Below the pieces are notes generated by a model, which saw nothing but the letters and a program-made list of their open reading frames with translations, did not search any database and was not told the DNA's origin. This document shows, in pieces, positions 25,105 through 34,284 of a stretch of DNA of 55,910 nt. Within the stretch, counting starts at the first letter, position 1, and each line of letters opens with the position of its first letter. Both the position numbers and the translations under genes were made by a program. Origin of the DNA: JAHECQ01 sp047638695 (GTDB taxonomy: Bacteria; Actinomycetota; Acidimicrobiia; Acidimicrobiales; SZUA-35); NCBI GenBank assembly GCA_047638695.1, contig JBLINY010000021.1:1-55910 (forward strand). The letters are read 5' to 3'.

Positions 25105-25332
25105 TCTCTAGTCATCACGCTCTAGTCACCACTCTGTTGTCTGCATGGCACCAGGGTAGAGAACCACGAAGACGAGGGGATCGGCCAAAAGGATGAGGCC
25201 CGACTCGGCTATTCGGCCGGGACGGAACCAGCCGTTGGCCCGATGACCATTAGGTCGCTGATTGCGACGCTGTTCGGGTCGCCAACGAGGGACGGCAAAG
25301 ACTTCCGCAACAGGCAGAGAGAGAGCAGAACG
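25105..25332. promoter_or_regulatory. divergent region between the kinase and the MMPL transporter
   Basis: This gap holds the promoters of the two-component operon and of the MMPL gene. A direct repeat, CTCTAGTCAtCAC then CTCTAGTCACCAC, lies at about 25106-25132 just upstream of the kinase start. This is a plausible response-regulator binding pair, inferred from position and repetition only. Confidence 0.35.
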
Positions 25333-27537
25333 ATGGCATCGAGGTTGTACCGAATGGGCCGATTCTCGGCTTCTCGACCCTGGACCGTGATCGGGGCGTG
25401 GGTGGCCACGGCGCTGATTGTGATCACGGCTTCGGGGCTGTGGGGTCGCGAGTTGGAGGACTCCTTCGGTGTCCCCGGGCTCGACTCGCAGCAGGCTGTC
25501 GAGTTGCTGTCGGCTGGGCAGTCCGACCGGGCAGGCCTGACAGCGCATGTTGTGGCTACCCCGCTGGAGGTCGACGTTCGCTTCGCGGAGTCCGCCGGGT
25601 CGGAGCAAGCGTTGGTCGAACTACGCAAAGACTTGGTTGCTCTCCCCAACGTGCTGGGGGCCAGCGACATGGCGGTCTCTGCCGACGGCACGGTTGCGCT
25701 GGTGACGCTGCAATATCCGGTGATCGAATCCCTGGACAAGGGGGATCTCGAGAATCTGAAGGTGGCTGTCGAAGCGGCTCGGGTCGGCGCTCCGCTCCAG
25801 ATCGAGGCCGGGGGAGACCTCTTCTTCAGTTTCGAGGAACCTGAGAGCGGTACGGCCGAGTTGATCGGCCTGGGCGCCGCCGTCGTCATTCTGTTGCTGG
25901 CCTTCGGGTCGCTGACCGCGATGGGTCTACCGATCGGGCTGGCTCTGTTCGTTCTGGTGTTAGGGGTCATGGCGATGCCGCTGGTCACCTATCTGATCGA
26001 CATTCCAAGCTGGGCGCCGCAGATGGGCAGCATGATTGGCCTCGGTGTCGGAATCGACTACGCGTTGTTTCTGGTCACCCGGCATCGGGAGTTCTTGGGA
26101 CGAGGGATGACCGTGGTGGAAGCGGCGGGACGAGCAGTGGCGACGGCCGGCCAGGCCGTCATCTTCGCCGGGGGCACCGTTGTAATCGCCATCCTCGGCC
26201 TGGCCGTAGCCGGTGTGCCGTTCATGACCGCCGCCGGTGTGGCCACTTCGCTGATTGTGCTGATCATGGTGGTCGCATCCATCACGCTTTTGCCAGCCTT
26301 CCTCGGCATCAGTGGCCATTGGATCAATCGTCTCGGGATTCACACCCGGCACGGGCTGTCAGCCAGCTCAACAACCAGCCCCGGATGGACGCGCTGGGGG
26401 CGCCACGTCTCCCGCCATGCCTGGCTGTATGCCGTTGGCGTCACGCTATTGCTTCTGGCGATGTCAGCGCCTGTCCTGGCGTTGCAGCTCGGCTTCCCCG
26501 ATGAAGGCACCCTGCCCGAGAGCCGGACCGAGCGTCGGGCCTATGACCTCGTCGCCGACGGGTTTGGGCCTGGGGTCAACGGTCCCTTGGTCATCGCCGT
26601 CGACATCAGCCGCGATAGCGCGGTCGTCGCTCCGCTGGCGGCTGCCATCGCCGCCGATCCCGGCATCGTTGTCGTTGCTTCCCCCGAGGTCGATCCCACT
26701 GGCGGAGTCGCCACCATCGTGGCTTTCCCTGCCACCGAGCCACAGGACGATGCCACCTTTGCGACCGTCGAGCGCCTCCGGACCGACGTCTTTCCCACGG
26801 TTCTCGAGCAGAGCCCGGCGACGGCTCACGTCGGCGGTCAGACAGCAAGCTTCGGTGACGTCGCCAACCGCGTCTCCGATCGTCTTCCGTACTTCATCAC
26901 CGCGGTGGTCGTCCTGTCGTTCCTGCTGCTGATGCCGGTCTTTCGCTCGGTCTTGGTGCCGTTGAAGGCAGCGTTGTTGAACCTGTTGAGCATCGGTGCC
27001 GCCTACGGGGTCCTGGTGATGGTGTTTCAGTGGGGCTGGGGCAAGGAACTCATCGGCCTGCAGACCACGGTGCCCATCGTGTCCTTCATCCCGATGTTCA
27101 TGTTCGCGGTGCTCTTCGGGCTATCGATGGACTACGAGGTGTTCCTGCTGTCGCGGGTTCGGGAGGAATATCTCCAGACGGGCGACAACGATCAGTCGGT
27201 GATCAGCGGTATTGCCTCGACGGCCAGGGTCATCACGTCGGCGGCCATGATCATGATCTCGGTGTTCGGTGGTTTCGTGCTCGGATCAGATCCGATCCTG
27301 AAAATGATGGGCCTCGGGCTGGCCACAGCCATCCTCGTTGACGCCACAATCGTTCGGTTGGTGCTGGTGCCGGCAACAATGAAACTGATGGGTGACGCCA
27401 ATTGGTGGTTGCCGGGATGGTTGGATCGGCTATTGCCCACCATCGATATCGAGGGCGAAGCCGGACTGCCGGCACCCGAGTACGCAGTCACGAGCGACCC
27501 AGCGAACACAATCGTGCTCGAGACTGTTGCGCCATGA
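25333..27537 (+). CDS. MMPL-family (RND) transporter
   Basis: A membrane transporter of 734 residues with the RND/MMPL layout. It has one N-terminal helix, an external loop (about 50-165), five helices, a second external loop (about 385-520) and six helices. The MMPL signature regions are visible: GLGVGIDYALFLVTRHREF near 235-255 and FGLSMDYEVFLLSRVREEY near 590-612, with the Asp-Tyr pairs used for proton coupling. I prefer the ATG at 25333, which gives MASRLYRMGRF as in related proteins; a start at 25243 would add 30 non-conserved residues. MMPL proteins export lipids, siderophores or drugs. It is single-gene and divergent from the two-component pair. Confidence 0.9.
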   Translation: MASRLYRMGRFSASRPWTVIGAWVATALIVITASGLWGRELEDSFGVPGLDSQQAVELLSAGQSDRAGLTAHVVATPLEVDVRFAESAGSEQALVELRKDLVALPNVLGASDMAVSADGTVALVTLQYPVIESLDKGDLENLKVAVEAARVGAPLQIEAGGDLFFSFEEPESGTAELIGLGAAVVILLLAFGSLTAMGLPIGLALFVLVLGVMAMPLVTYLIDIPSWAPQMGSMIGLGVGIDYALFLVTRHREFLGRGMTVVEAAGRAVATAGQAVIFAGGTVVIAILGLAVAGVPFMTAAGVATSLIVLIMVVASITLLPAFLGISGHWINRLGIHTRHGLSASSTTSPGWTRWGRHVSRHAWLYAVGVTLLLLAMSAPVLALQLGFPDEGTLPESRTERRAYDLVADGFGPGVNGPLVIAVDISRDSAVVAPLAAAIAADPGIVVVASPEVDPTGGVATIVAFPATEPQDDATFATVERLRTDVFPTVLEQSPATAHVGGQTASFGDVANRVSDRLPYFITAVVVLSFLLLMPVFRSVLVPLKAALLNLLSIGAAYGVLVMVFQWGWGKELIGLQTTVPIVSFIPMFMFAVLFGLSMDYEVFLLSRVREEYLQTGDNDQSVISGIASTARVITSAAMIMISVFGGFVLGSDPILKMMGLGLATAILVDATIVRLVLVPATMKLMGDANWWLPGWLDRLLPTIDIEGEAGLPAPEYAVTSDPANTIVLETVAP

Positions 27538-27568
27538 GCGTGTGGTGGTGGTTGCGCAGCCGGCAGAG

Positions 27569-28318
27569 CTAGAGCCCGCCGGCGTTGATCACTCGCTCGA
27601 GAAACTCGCGGGTGCGGGGTTCCTGGGGGTCTCGGAAAATCTGGTCGGGTGAACCCTGCTCAAGAATGCGTCCTCGGTCGAGGAAACACACACGGTCGCT
27701 GATCTCGCGGCAGAAGGCCATCTCGTGGGTCGCGAACAGCATCGTCAAGCCGTCGGCCTTCAGGTTGCGTACGACGTCGAGCACCTCGCCGACCAGTTCG
27801 GGGTCGAGAGCCGATGTGATTTCGTCGAGCAACATCACCTCTGGGCTCATGGCTAGAGATCGGGCGATGGCCACCCGTTGCTGTTGGCCGCCCGACAGCT
27901 GGTCCGGGTAGGCATCAACCCGGTCGGCAAGGCCGAGCCGAGTGAGTATCTCGACCGCGGCTTCGTCGGCGGCGCTCTTGTCGAGTCCCAGGACTTTGCG
28001 TGGAGCGATCGAAACGTTCTTCAGAACGCTCATGTGTGGGAAGAGATTGAAGCTTTGGAACACCATCCCGATCCGTCGCCTGATCGGGTCGGGACCGAGG
28101 CCAGGTTCGGCGATGTCAACACCGTCGAAGAAGATCTCGCCATCATCGACGGGTTCGAGCAGGTTGGTGCACCGAAGCAAGGTGGACTTTCCTGACCCGG
28201 AGGCGCCGATCAGAGTGATTACCTCACCCTCGGCCACATCGAGGTCGATGCCGTCGAGCACAGTATTGGCGCCGAATGACTTGCGGATTCCGCGGAGCGA
28301 AAGCAACGGCTCGGTCAT
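27569..28318 (-). CDS. amino-acid ABC transporter ATP-binding protein
   Basis: An ATPase of 249 residues of the polar amino acid (GlnQ/HisP) type. Walker A GASGSGKSTLL is near residues 37-47, the Q-loop is in FQSFNLFPH, the signature is LSGGQQQR, Walker B is VMLLDEITSAL and the H-loop is in ATHEM. The ATG at 28318 overlaps the permease stop (ATGA), so I choose it over an upstream start at 28384. It powers import together with the adjacent permease and solute-binding lipoprotein. Confidence 0.95.
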   Translation of the reverse strand: MTEPLLSLRGIRKSFGANTVLDGIDLDVAEGEVITLIGASGSGKSTLLRCTNLLEPVDDGEIFFDGVDIAEPGLGPDPIRRRIGMVFQSFNLFPHMSVLKNVSIAPRKVLGLDKSAADEAAVEILTRLGLADRVDAYPDQLSGGQQQRVAIARSLAMSPEVMLLDEITSALDPELVGEVLDVVRNLKADGLTMLFATHEMAFCREISDRVCFLDRGRILEQGSPDQIFRDPQEPRTREFLERVINAGGL

Positions 28319-29160
28319 GAGATGGCCGTGGCTCCGGTACGACGTCGTTCGCGGTTGAGGAGGTAGTCGGCGAGCCGGGTGCACGGAATCGTGACCGCGA
28401 GAAAGATCACGGCGGCGGCGACATAGGGCGTGAAGTTTGCGAACCTCGATTTGTCGAGCCCGGCTTGACGAAGAATCTCGACGGGGCCGATCACGCTGAT
28501 GAGCGCTACATCTTTCTGCAGCGAGACCAGGCTGTTCATCATCGGGGGGACGATGCGGCGAAGCGCCTGGGGGAGAACGACGTTGGTCATCGTCTGGCGG
28601 CTGCTCATGCCGAGCGAACGAGCGGCAGCACGCTGGCTCTCATGCACTCCTTCGATGCCAGCTCGAATTTCCTCCGACACATAGGCCGAATACGACAGGA
28701 CAAGTGCAGCAGTACCCCAGATGAGCGGATTGCTCCAAGCCCGGGAGTCGAAGAGCCCGGGTACACCAAATCCGATGAGGAAGATGGTGAGGATGACGGG
28801 TACACCACGGAACACGTCGGTGTAGATCACTGCAGCGGCCCGCAGCGGGAAGAGGGCGGGGGACCGAGTATTGCGAGTGACAGCGACGGCGAGTGACAGG
28901 GCGAATATCAGCGGCACGGACCATACGAAGATCTGTACGTCTAGCCAGAACGCGCTGAGCAACCGCGGGAATGAGTCAGCGAAGATCTCACCGTCGAAGA
29001 ACGATGTGCGAACTCGGTCCCATCGGGGTAGCCGCGGGACGAGGATGGCGATGCAAGCAACGACGATCGTTGTGCTCACGCCCGCGATGATAAGGCTGCG
29101 GATCCGCTGGTGTTGTTCGTACTCGTCTCGCCGTGTGCGGCGGCCGGCCTGTTGTGTCAC
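28315..29160 (-). CDS. amino-acid ABC transporter permease
   Basis: A permease of 281 residues of the HisM/GlnP family, with an N-terminal helix and about four further helices. The EAA-loop region is EEIRAGIEGVHESQRAAARSLGMS (split around residue 170), followed by the LPQALRRIVPPMMNSLVSL segment typical of the family. It forms the membrane channel, probably as a homodimer since no second permease is present. It lies between the binding-protein gene (48-base gap containing a hairpin) and the ATPase gene (4-base overlap). Confidence 0.94.
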   Translation of the reverse strand: MTQQAGRRTRRDEYEQHQRIRSLIIAGVSTTIVVACIAILVPRLPRWDRVRTSFFDGEIFADSFPRLLSAFWLDVQIFVWSVPLIFALSLAVAVTRNTRSPALFPLRAAAVIYTDVFRGVPVILTIFLIGFGVPGLFDSRAWSNPLIWGTAALVLSYSAYVSEEIRAGIEGVHESQRAAARSLGMSSRQTMTNVVLPQALRRIVPPMMNSLVSLQKDVALISVIGPVEILRQAGLDKSRFANFTPYVAAAVIFLAVTIPCTRLADYLLNRERRRTGATAIS

Positions 29161-29169
29161 CGCTTACAA

Positions 29170-29200
29170 GTTACGCCCGGAGTCTTGCCCCGGGCGTAAC
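29170..29200 (-). terminator. 11-bp perfect hairpin between binding protein and permease genes
   Basis: GTTACGCCCGG (29170-29180) and CCGGGCGTAAC (29190-29200) are perfect inverted repeats with a nine-base loop. The hairpin lies immediately after the stop of the solute-binding protein gene and before the permease. This is the usual place for a partial terminator or mRNA-stabilising element that lets the binding protein be made in excess. Confidence 0.65.
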
Positions 29201-29208
29201 TGGCCGGA

Positions 29209-30093
29209 TCATTCGGTGATGACGGGAGCGCCGGTGTTGTCGGCGAGCCACTGCGACTGGATGGTGGCCAGAGTGCCGTCGTCGCTGATCTGCTCGATGG
29301 CGTTGTTCACACAGGAGGTGAGTGGACTGTCCTTTTCGAGCACCATGCCGAATTGGTCGGTGGTGCCGCCCGTCTCGGCCGGGAACTGTCCGATCACGGA
29401 ACTGCCCTCGATCTCGACGGCTGACACGAACAGTGCGGTCGGGAGGTCGAACACGGCTGCATCGATCTGATTCGCTTCAAGTGCGGCCTTGGCGGCGACG
29501 TTGTCGTCGTAGACGAACGGCTCGGCGTCAGGCTGAATGACGTTGATAATGAAATCAAGGCTGGTGGTGCCGGCCTGGGCGCCGAATTTGACGGTCTTGA
29601 GATCAGCGATCGAGGTTGCGCCTTCAGCGGCCGAGCCGGCGAGGGCAACGATGGCCTGGTTCGAGGTGTAGTACGGCAGCGAGAAGTCGATGGTCTCCTT
29701 GCGTTCATCGGTAATGGAGAACTGCTGCAGGTTGACGTCGAAGTCCTTCGGTCCGGGCTGTATGGCGGCGTCGAAGTCGGTCCGGACCCACGCGACGGCG
29801 TCAGCCTGGAAACCCATGGCCTCGGCAACGGCATAGGCCACGGCAGATTCGAAGCCCTCGCCCGACTCCGGCGCGTCATCGATAACCCAAGGGAAGAAAG
29901 CCGGGTTGCCGGTGGCCACGGTGAAGACCCCGTCCTCGATTGTGGCCGAGCAATCGACGGCGGAGTCGCTCGCAGCAGCATCAGCGTCGGTGTCGGCTTC
30001 AGTCGTAGCAGGATCACTGTCGCTGCCACAGGCAGCTAGGAGAAGGGAGCTGGCGATGAATACAGGGAAAAGTCTCTTGATTCTGTCATGCAT
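29209..30093 (-). CDS. extracellular solute-binding lipoprotein, family 3
   Basis: A binding protein of 294 residues. The lipoprotein signal has a hydrophobic stretch at 9-21 and the lipobox LAAC22, followed by an acidic Ala/Asp/Thr spacer. The family 3 fold follows, with DGVFTVATGNPAFFPW, DFDVNLQQFSITDER and DFSLPYYTSNQAIVAL. It should deliver a polar amino acid or related ligand to the permease. The start follows AGGAG at six bases. It is the first gene of the three-gene import operon. Confidence 0.94.
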   Translation of the reverse strand: MHDRIKRLFPVFIASSLLLAACGSDSDPATTEADTDADAAASDSAVDCSATIEDGVFTVATGNPAFFPWVIDDAPESGEGFESAVAYAVAEAMGFQADAVAWVRTDFDAAIQPGPKDFDVNLQQFSITDERKETIDFSLPYYTSNQAIVALAGSAAEGATSIADLKTVKFGAQAGTTSLDFIINVIQPDAEPFVYDDNVAAKAALEANQIDAAVFDLPTALFVSAVEIEGSSVIGQFPAETGGTTDQFGMVLEKDSPLTSCVNNAIEQISDDGTLATIQSQWLADNTGAPVITE

Positions 30094-30342
30094 GTTGTGC
30101 TCCTAGGATGTGGGCTGCGACTGCCCGAACTCTATGCTTCCGCGCCCGGGTTCGTATACCAGACGCAAGGCAGGACGGGCCTGGCTCGACCGATATTCCA
30201 TTCCCTTTTTCTTCAACGCAACGTTGGACTATCCCATGTCGTGCCAACCGACCTGTCACGGTCCCGGCAATTCGGCCAAGTATCCGACTATCTCCTACGC
30301 CGAAAGCCAGGCCGTCGTTCAAGGCAAGTGCTAGTGAGCGCG
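30094..30342. promoter_or_regulatory. upstream region of the amino-acid ABC operon
   Basis: A 249-base gap between the start of the minus-strand importer operon and the stop of the SMP-30 gene, which lies upstream on the same strand. It should contain the importer promoter. A short ACGCAACGTT motif is near 30216-30227. I see no conserved RNA structure, tRNA or further gene. Confidence 0.35.
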
Positions 30343-31194
30343 CTAGATCGTAGCGAGGTGCGTTGGGAGGCCTCGAACGCCAGGCCGGGTTCGAAAGATC
30401 GTGCCGCCCTTTGCCTCGTCCTCCAGATTGTCGGCGGTGACGATGTACATGTCAGCCATCTCCGGGCCACCGAACGCCACGCTGGTCACTGCCTTCGCCG
30501 GAACCGGAATTGCGTCGAGTTCCTCGCCCGTGGGAGCGATCTTCACCACGCGACGGCCGCCAACATGGGCAATCCATAGGTTGCCGTCGACGTCGATACA
30601 CATGCCATCGGGGATACCGCGCTCGAAGCTGGCTTGGCCGATGAGCCTCCGGTTCGAGACTGAACCATCAGCGGCGAGGTCGTGAGTTATGACGCCTTTC
30701 GCCGTGCTGTCGACATGGAAGAGGGTGGTGCCGTCGGGAGAGAGCCCGATGCCGTTGCTCACTTCTATGCCCCCGTACAGCTCGTCGACTGATCCGTCGA
30801 GGTTGATGCGATAGCACTCGCCAGGAATCTTGTCGGCTCGAAGGTCATCGAGGTTCGAACGGATGGCACCCACATAAAGACGACCCGCTTGATCGGTCTG
30901 ACAGTCGTTGAACGAAGTTACGCCGTCGCGCTCGAGCAGAACGCGCATGTCGCCGTCGAGCCAATGAGCCACCGTCGAACCGGTCATCACGAAGCCGCCA
31001 GTCGTGTGTAGTGCCAGACCTCCCACCATCTTTCGTTCTGGCACCAAGGTCTCAATCACACCGTCGGGTGAACGGCGGAAGACACCTCCACCGATCACAT
31101 CAGAAAAGTAGAGGTTGTCCTCGGAGTCAGTCCTTGGTCCCTCAACCAGGCCGTAGCCCCAAGCGATCGCCGTCAACTCTCCTTGATTTGCCAT
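30343..31194 (-). CDS. SMP-30/gluconolactonase-like beta-propeller protein
   Basis: A protein of 283 residues with the six-bladed SMP-30/gluconolaconase/LRE-like propeller. Metal-site features include EGPRTDSEDNLYFSD near the start (Glu ligand), SNGIGLSPDGTTLFHVDS in the middle (Asn and Asp ligands) and DGMCIDVDGNLWIAHVGG. Members hydrolyse lactones or phosphoesters. I choose the ATG at 31194 because GGGGA lies a few bases upstream; a start at 31233 would add 13 residues. The context of catabolic genes suggests a ring-opened lactone as substrate, possibly from the Baeyer-Villiger enzyme encoded downstream; that is inference. Confidence 0.88.
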   Translation of the reverse strand: MANQGELTAIAWGYGLVEGPRTDSEDNLYFSDVIGGGVFRRSPDGVIETLVPERKMVGGLALHTTGGFVMTGSTVAHWLDGDMRVLLERDGVTSFNDCQTDQAGRLYVGAIRSNLDDLRADKIPGECYRINLDGSVDELYGGIEVSNGIGLSPDGTTLFHVDSTAKGVITHDLAADGSVSNRRLIGQASFERGIPDGMCIDVDGNLWIAHVGGRRVVKIAPTGEELDAIPVPAKAVTSVAFGGPEMADMYIVTADNLEDEAKGGTIFRTRPGVRGLPTHLATI

Positions 31195-31250
31195 GTTTTC
31201 CCCGTTCGTTGGTCCCGAGTCCAACCTACACATGCAGTAGAACCTGAACC

Positions 31251-32051
31251 ATGACGGACTATCGCCATCTTCAGGTTCAGACCACCAATGGATGCTGTCG
31301 TATCACGCTCGACCGGCCCGAACGTCTGAACGCTCTGAACATTCGAATCGGGATCGAGTTGCTCGACGCTCTGGATGAAGTTGAACGCGATGCCGATGTT
31401 CGCGTCGTCGTGCTCACCGGAGCGGGGCGGGCCTTTTGCGCCGGCGACGATCTGACCGGCATGGCCGACGCTGAAACGCCATACAGGCCGCTTCCTGATC
31501 CGATTGCGCAATACGTTCGGGGGGAGGGGCGCTGGCCTATTGTTGTGCAACGCCTGCGAGAGCTTTCGAAGCCCGTGATTGGCCGCATCAATGGCCATGC
31601 TCACGGCGCGGGGTTCAACCTGGCCTTGGCCTGCGACATGCGGGTGATGGCCGAATCGGCGACGCTGGCGGTCCCGTTCGTCCGGCGAGGTCTGGCTACC
31701 GGCACCAGCCTGCTTCAGCAGTTCGTCGGGATCGGCAAGACCCTGGAATGGACAATGCGCGGAGCCACCCTGACCGCGGCCGAGGCTGAACGGTGGGGTC
31801 TGGTTTCCCTCGTGGTGGCAGACGATGCTCTCGACTCGGCAACCGATGATCTTGTTGCAGAACTTTCCGCCGGACCAACGGCAGTGATTGGCCTCACAAA
31901 AGCTGCGGTCGTCAGAAGCTGGGAGGCTTCCCCGGCCGAAGCCTACGAGCAACAGGCGTTGGCTCTTCTTCTTGCTCGACGAACCGATGACTTTGCCGAA
32001 GGCCGCAAAGCATTCATCGAGAAACGACCGCCCAAGTTCTCCGGTAGCTGA
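31251..32051 (+). CDS. enoyl-CoA hydratase/isomerase family protein (atypical active site)
   Basis: A crotonase-fold protein of 266 residues with LDRPERLNALN near 20-30, AFCAGDDL near 61-68 (oxyanion loop) and NGHAHGAGFNLALACD at 114-129. In enoyl-CoA hydratases the segment ends GGGxE, with Glu as a catalytic base. Here it is GAGFN, with Asn123 in place of Glu, and the second catalytic Glu position also appears to be Arg145. It is therefore probably not a hydratase and may be an isomerase, hydrolase or other crotonase-family enzyme. It stands divergent from the SMP-30 gene. Confidence 0.82.
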   Translation: MTDYRHLQVQTTNGCCRITLDRPERLNALNIRIGIELLDALDEVERDADVRVVVLTGAGRAFCAGDDLTGMADAETPYRPLPDPIAQYVRGEGRWPIVVQRLRELSKPVIGRINGHAHGAGFNLALACDMRVMAESATLAVPFVRRGLATGTSLLQQFVGIGKTLEWTMRGATLTAAEAERWGLVSLVVADDALDSATDDLVAELSAGPTAVIGLTKAAVVRSWEASPAEAYEQQALALLLARRTDDFAEGRKAFIEKRPPKFSGS

Positions 32052-32063
32052 GGTCTGTCGGCG

Positions 32064-32948
32064 TCAGGCGAGCGCTCGTACGGGGTCGAGATCGTCGGTG
32101 GTGGTCCGACGCATCTCCCGTCGCTGCGAGAGGTCGTAACGCCTGCCGCGATGAAGTGTGCATCGGTTGTCCCACATCACGAGATCGCCAACGCTCCACT
32201 CGTGTCGGTGGACGAATTGTGGCTGCGTGGCATGCTCGAGCAACTCACTAAGAAGCATGCGGCCTTCGGCCAACGGATAGTCGACGATGAGTCGGGCATG
32301 GACACCCACGAATAGGACCGGTCGGTTCGAGCCGGCATGAAGTTGCGCAATCGGCCAGTGAACGGGTGGCATTGCCTCCAGTTGTGCCTCGGTATAGGAG
32401 GTGTCGCCAAGCATGATTCGGGTGTGGAGGGCGTAGTGCTCGGCGACAAGGCCCTGGATCTCCTGACGAAGATCATCGGGAAGGGTGTCGTACGCGGCGC
32501 GCAGATCGGCGTATTCGGTAGCTCCGCCCTGCGCCGGAATGACCACGGCTGACAGCATCGAGTATTGGCCTTTTGGTTGCTGAAACGAGCTGTCGCTGTG
32601 CCACATCTGGTTTGCCAGGTTGCTCATGTTCTTCCGAGAGTCACGATCGCTCACCGACCCGTCTACCTCGACGTTGGAGATGTCAAGCAACGTCTCGTAG
32701 TCGAACCGACTCGGTCGTTTCACGTTTCCGTAGAGCTTGCCGAGGCCCGTGTCGAGCGGCCCGAAAGACTCTGCGAACTGGATTTGCTCGAATTGCGACA
32801 ACGATTGATGGCGAAAGACCAGAACGCCGTGCTGATCGATGGCTGTCTTGATCGCTACGACGTCGGCTGACTCGAGAGGACGGCGCAAGTCGATGCCTTC
32901 GACCTCGGCAACAAAGAGTGGATGAAGCGGGCGAAGTTCGATGGTCAT
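32064..32948 (-). CDS. TauD/TfdA-family Fe(II)/2-oxoglutarate dioxygenase
   Basis: A dioxygenase of 294 residues. The iron facial triad is His117 and Asp119 in MWHSDSSF and His266 in CTLHRGRRYD. Arg280 is placed to bind the 2-oxoglutarate carboxylate. The start ATG at 32948 is preceded by GGAGG at five bases, so a longer reading frame to 32996 is rejected. Members hydroxylate sulfonates, aryloxyalkanoates, sulfate esters or other carboxylates. The neighbours do not settle the substrate. It converges on the crotonase gene with 12 bases between. Confidence 0.9.
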   Translation of the reverse strand: MTIELRPLHPLFVAEVEGIDLRRPLESADVVAIKTAIDQHGVLVFRHQSLSQFEQIQFAESFGPLDTGLGKLYGNVKRPSRFDYETLLDISNVEVDGSVSDRDSRKNMSNLANQMWHSDSSFQQPKGQYSMLSAVVIPAQGGATEYADLRAAYDTLPDDLRQEIQGLVAEHYALHTRIMLGDTSYTEAQLEAMPPVHWPIAQLHAGSNRPVLFVGVHARLIVDYPLAEGRMLLSELLEHATQPQFVHRHEWSVGDLVMWDNRCTLHRGRRYDLSQRREMRRTTTDDLDPVRALA

Positions 32949-33043
32949 GGTTCCTCCGGCTGAGCGCGTTGGCGAGTTGCTCGGGTCGCGCTGCAATCTA
33001 GTTCCCCTAGAGCCGGCTGGCTTTGCTGCCTAGTGTCAGTTGT

Positions 33044-34213
33044 ATGGATGTTCCGCAACCCTTCACCGTCGAGATTCCCCAGGCCGACATCGATGACCTC
33101 CAGAGGCGCCTCGCCCAGATCCGTTGGCCAGCCGATCCGGGGAATCCGGACGGGAAGTACGGGGCGCCGCGGCACTACGTCGAAAATCTCGTCGACTATT
33201 GGAAAGACGACTACGACTGGCGTGCGGTTGAGACAGAGATGAATCGGTACGACCACCAACGGGTCGAGATCGATGGCGTGCCCATTCACTTCATGCGAGT
33301 ACCGGGGAAGGGCCCGAACCCAACGCCGCTCATCCTCACCCACGGCTGGCCATGGACGTTCTGGGATCTCCGTCAGGTCGCCGACCAATTGGCCGACCCG
33401 GCTTCCTATGGTGGCGATCCAAACCAGAGCTTCGATGTCATCGTTCCGTCACTGCCCGGTTATGGCTTTTCGGTCCCGCTACAAACCACAGGTATCGATA
33501 TCTCTCGAGTGGCCGAGCTATGGGTGGCATTGATGCGTGATGTGCTTGGGTACGACCGATTCGGCGCCCAAGGCGGCGACTGGGGTGCATTCGTGACCGG
33601 CCAACTCGGCCATGCCCATGCCGAACACATCATCGGTGCTTATCTGACGATGCCGGTCGTCCCCGGCCTCATGGGTAAGCGATCCCCCGCACCGAGTGAC
33701 TTCGCACCGGACGAACAATGGATGGTCGAACGGGCCAAGGAAGCGCGCTCCCACGTCGAGGCTCATGTGGCCGTGCACCGACGCGACCCGCAGACGTTCG
33801 CCTACGCCATGGCCGACTCGCCCGTTGGTATGGCCTCTTGGTTATGGTGGCGGCGGCAGCTTTGGTGCGACGGCGATGCCATCGAAGTCTTTGGACGAGA
33901 TGAACTCTGCACCCTCGCTTCGCTGTACTGGTTCAACAACTCGTTTGCTTCATCGATTCGAATCTACGCCGAGCAATTCTCTGGACGAGCACCGCGATTG
34001 GCTCACGACCGCATGCCCATCATCGAGGCTCCGACCGGGTTCGGAGTGTTTGCGAAAGAGCTGATGTTTTTGCCTCGATCGGTCGCCGAGACCACCACCG
34101 ACTTACGGCGATGGACCGTGTTCACCGAAGGCGGCCACTTCGCACCGGCAGAACGACCGGATGAGGTAGTGGGCGAGCTCCGAGCCTTTTTCGCAGACCT
34201 GGATCGCAGCTAG
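33044..34213 (+). CDS. epoxide hydrolase with EHN domain (alpha/beta hydrolase)
   Basis: An enzyme of 389 residues. The N-terminal EHN domain (about 5-110) begins FTVEIPQADIDDLQRRL, as in microsomal and juvenile-hormone-type epoxide hydrolases. The oxyanion motif is HGWPWTFWD near 100-108. Nucleophile Asp179 lies in GGDWGAFV, and His in EGGHFAPAE near the C-terminus is the base. Two catalytic Tyr are expected in the cap (MADSPVGMASW and neighbouring segments). It converts epoxides to diols. A second, structurally unrelated epoxide hydrolase is encoded 1.2 kb downstream. The ATG at 33044 is chosen over one at 33023 because the homology begins directly after it. Confidence 0.92.
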   Translation: MDVPQPFTVEIPQADIDDLQRRLAQIRWPADPGNPDGKYGAPRHYVENLVDYWKDDYDWRAVETEMNRYDHQRVEIDGVPIHFMRVPGKGPNPTPLILTHGWPWTFWDLRQVADQLADPASYGGDPNQSFDVIVPSLPGYGFSVPLQTTGIDISRVAELWVALMRDVLGYDRFGAQGGDWGAFVTGQLGHAHAEHIIGAYLTMPVVPGLMGKRSPAPSDFAPDEQWMVERAKEARSHVEAHVAVHRRDPQTFAYAMADSPVGMASWLWWRRQLWCDGDAIEVFGRDELCTLASLYWFNNSFASSIRIYAEQFSGRAPRLAHDRMPIIEAPTGFGVFAKELMFLPRSVAETTTDLRRWTVFTEGGHFAPAERPDEVVGELRAFFADLDRS

Positions 34214-34284
34214 GCAGTAACCTTGGCCCTAGCGGCCCGCCTCGGGGGAGGCGTCTGCAGCCACCATCACCAAGGGGACCAACC

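Noticed and set aside
30088..30579. Plus-strand frame of 163 codons over the importer upstream region
   Set aside because: Half of it is antisense to the SMP-30 gene and it has no family pattern, so I leave the gap non-coding.
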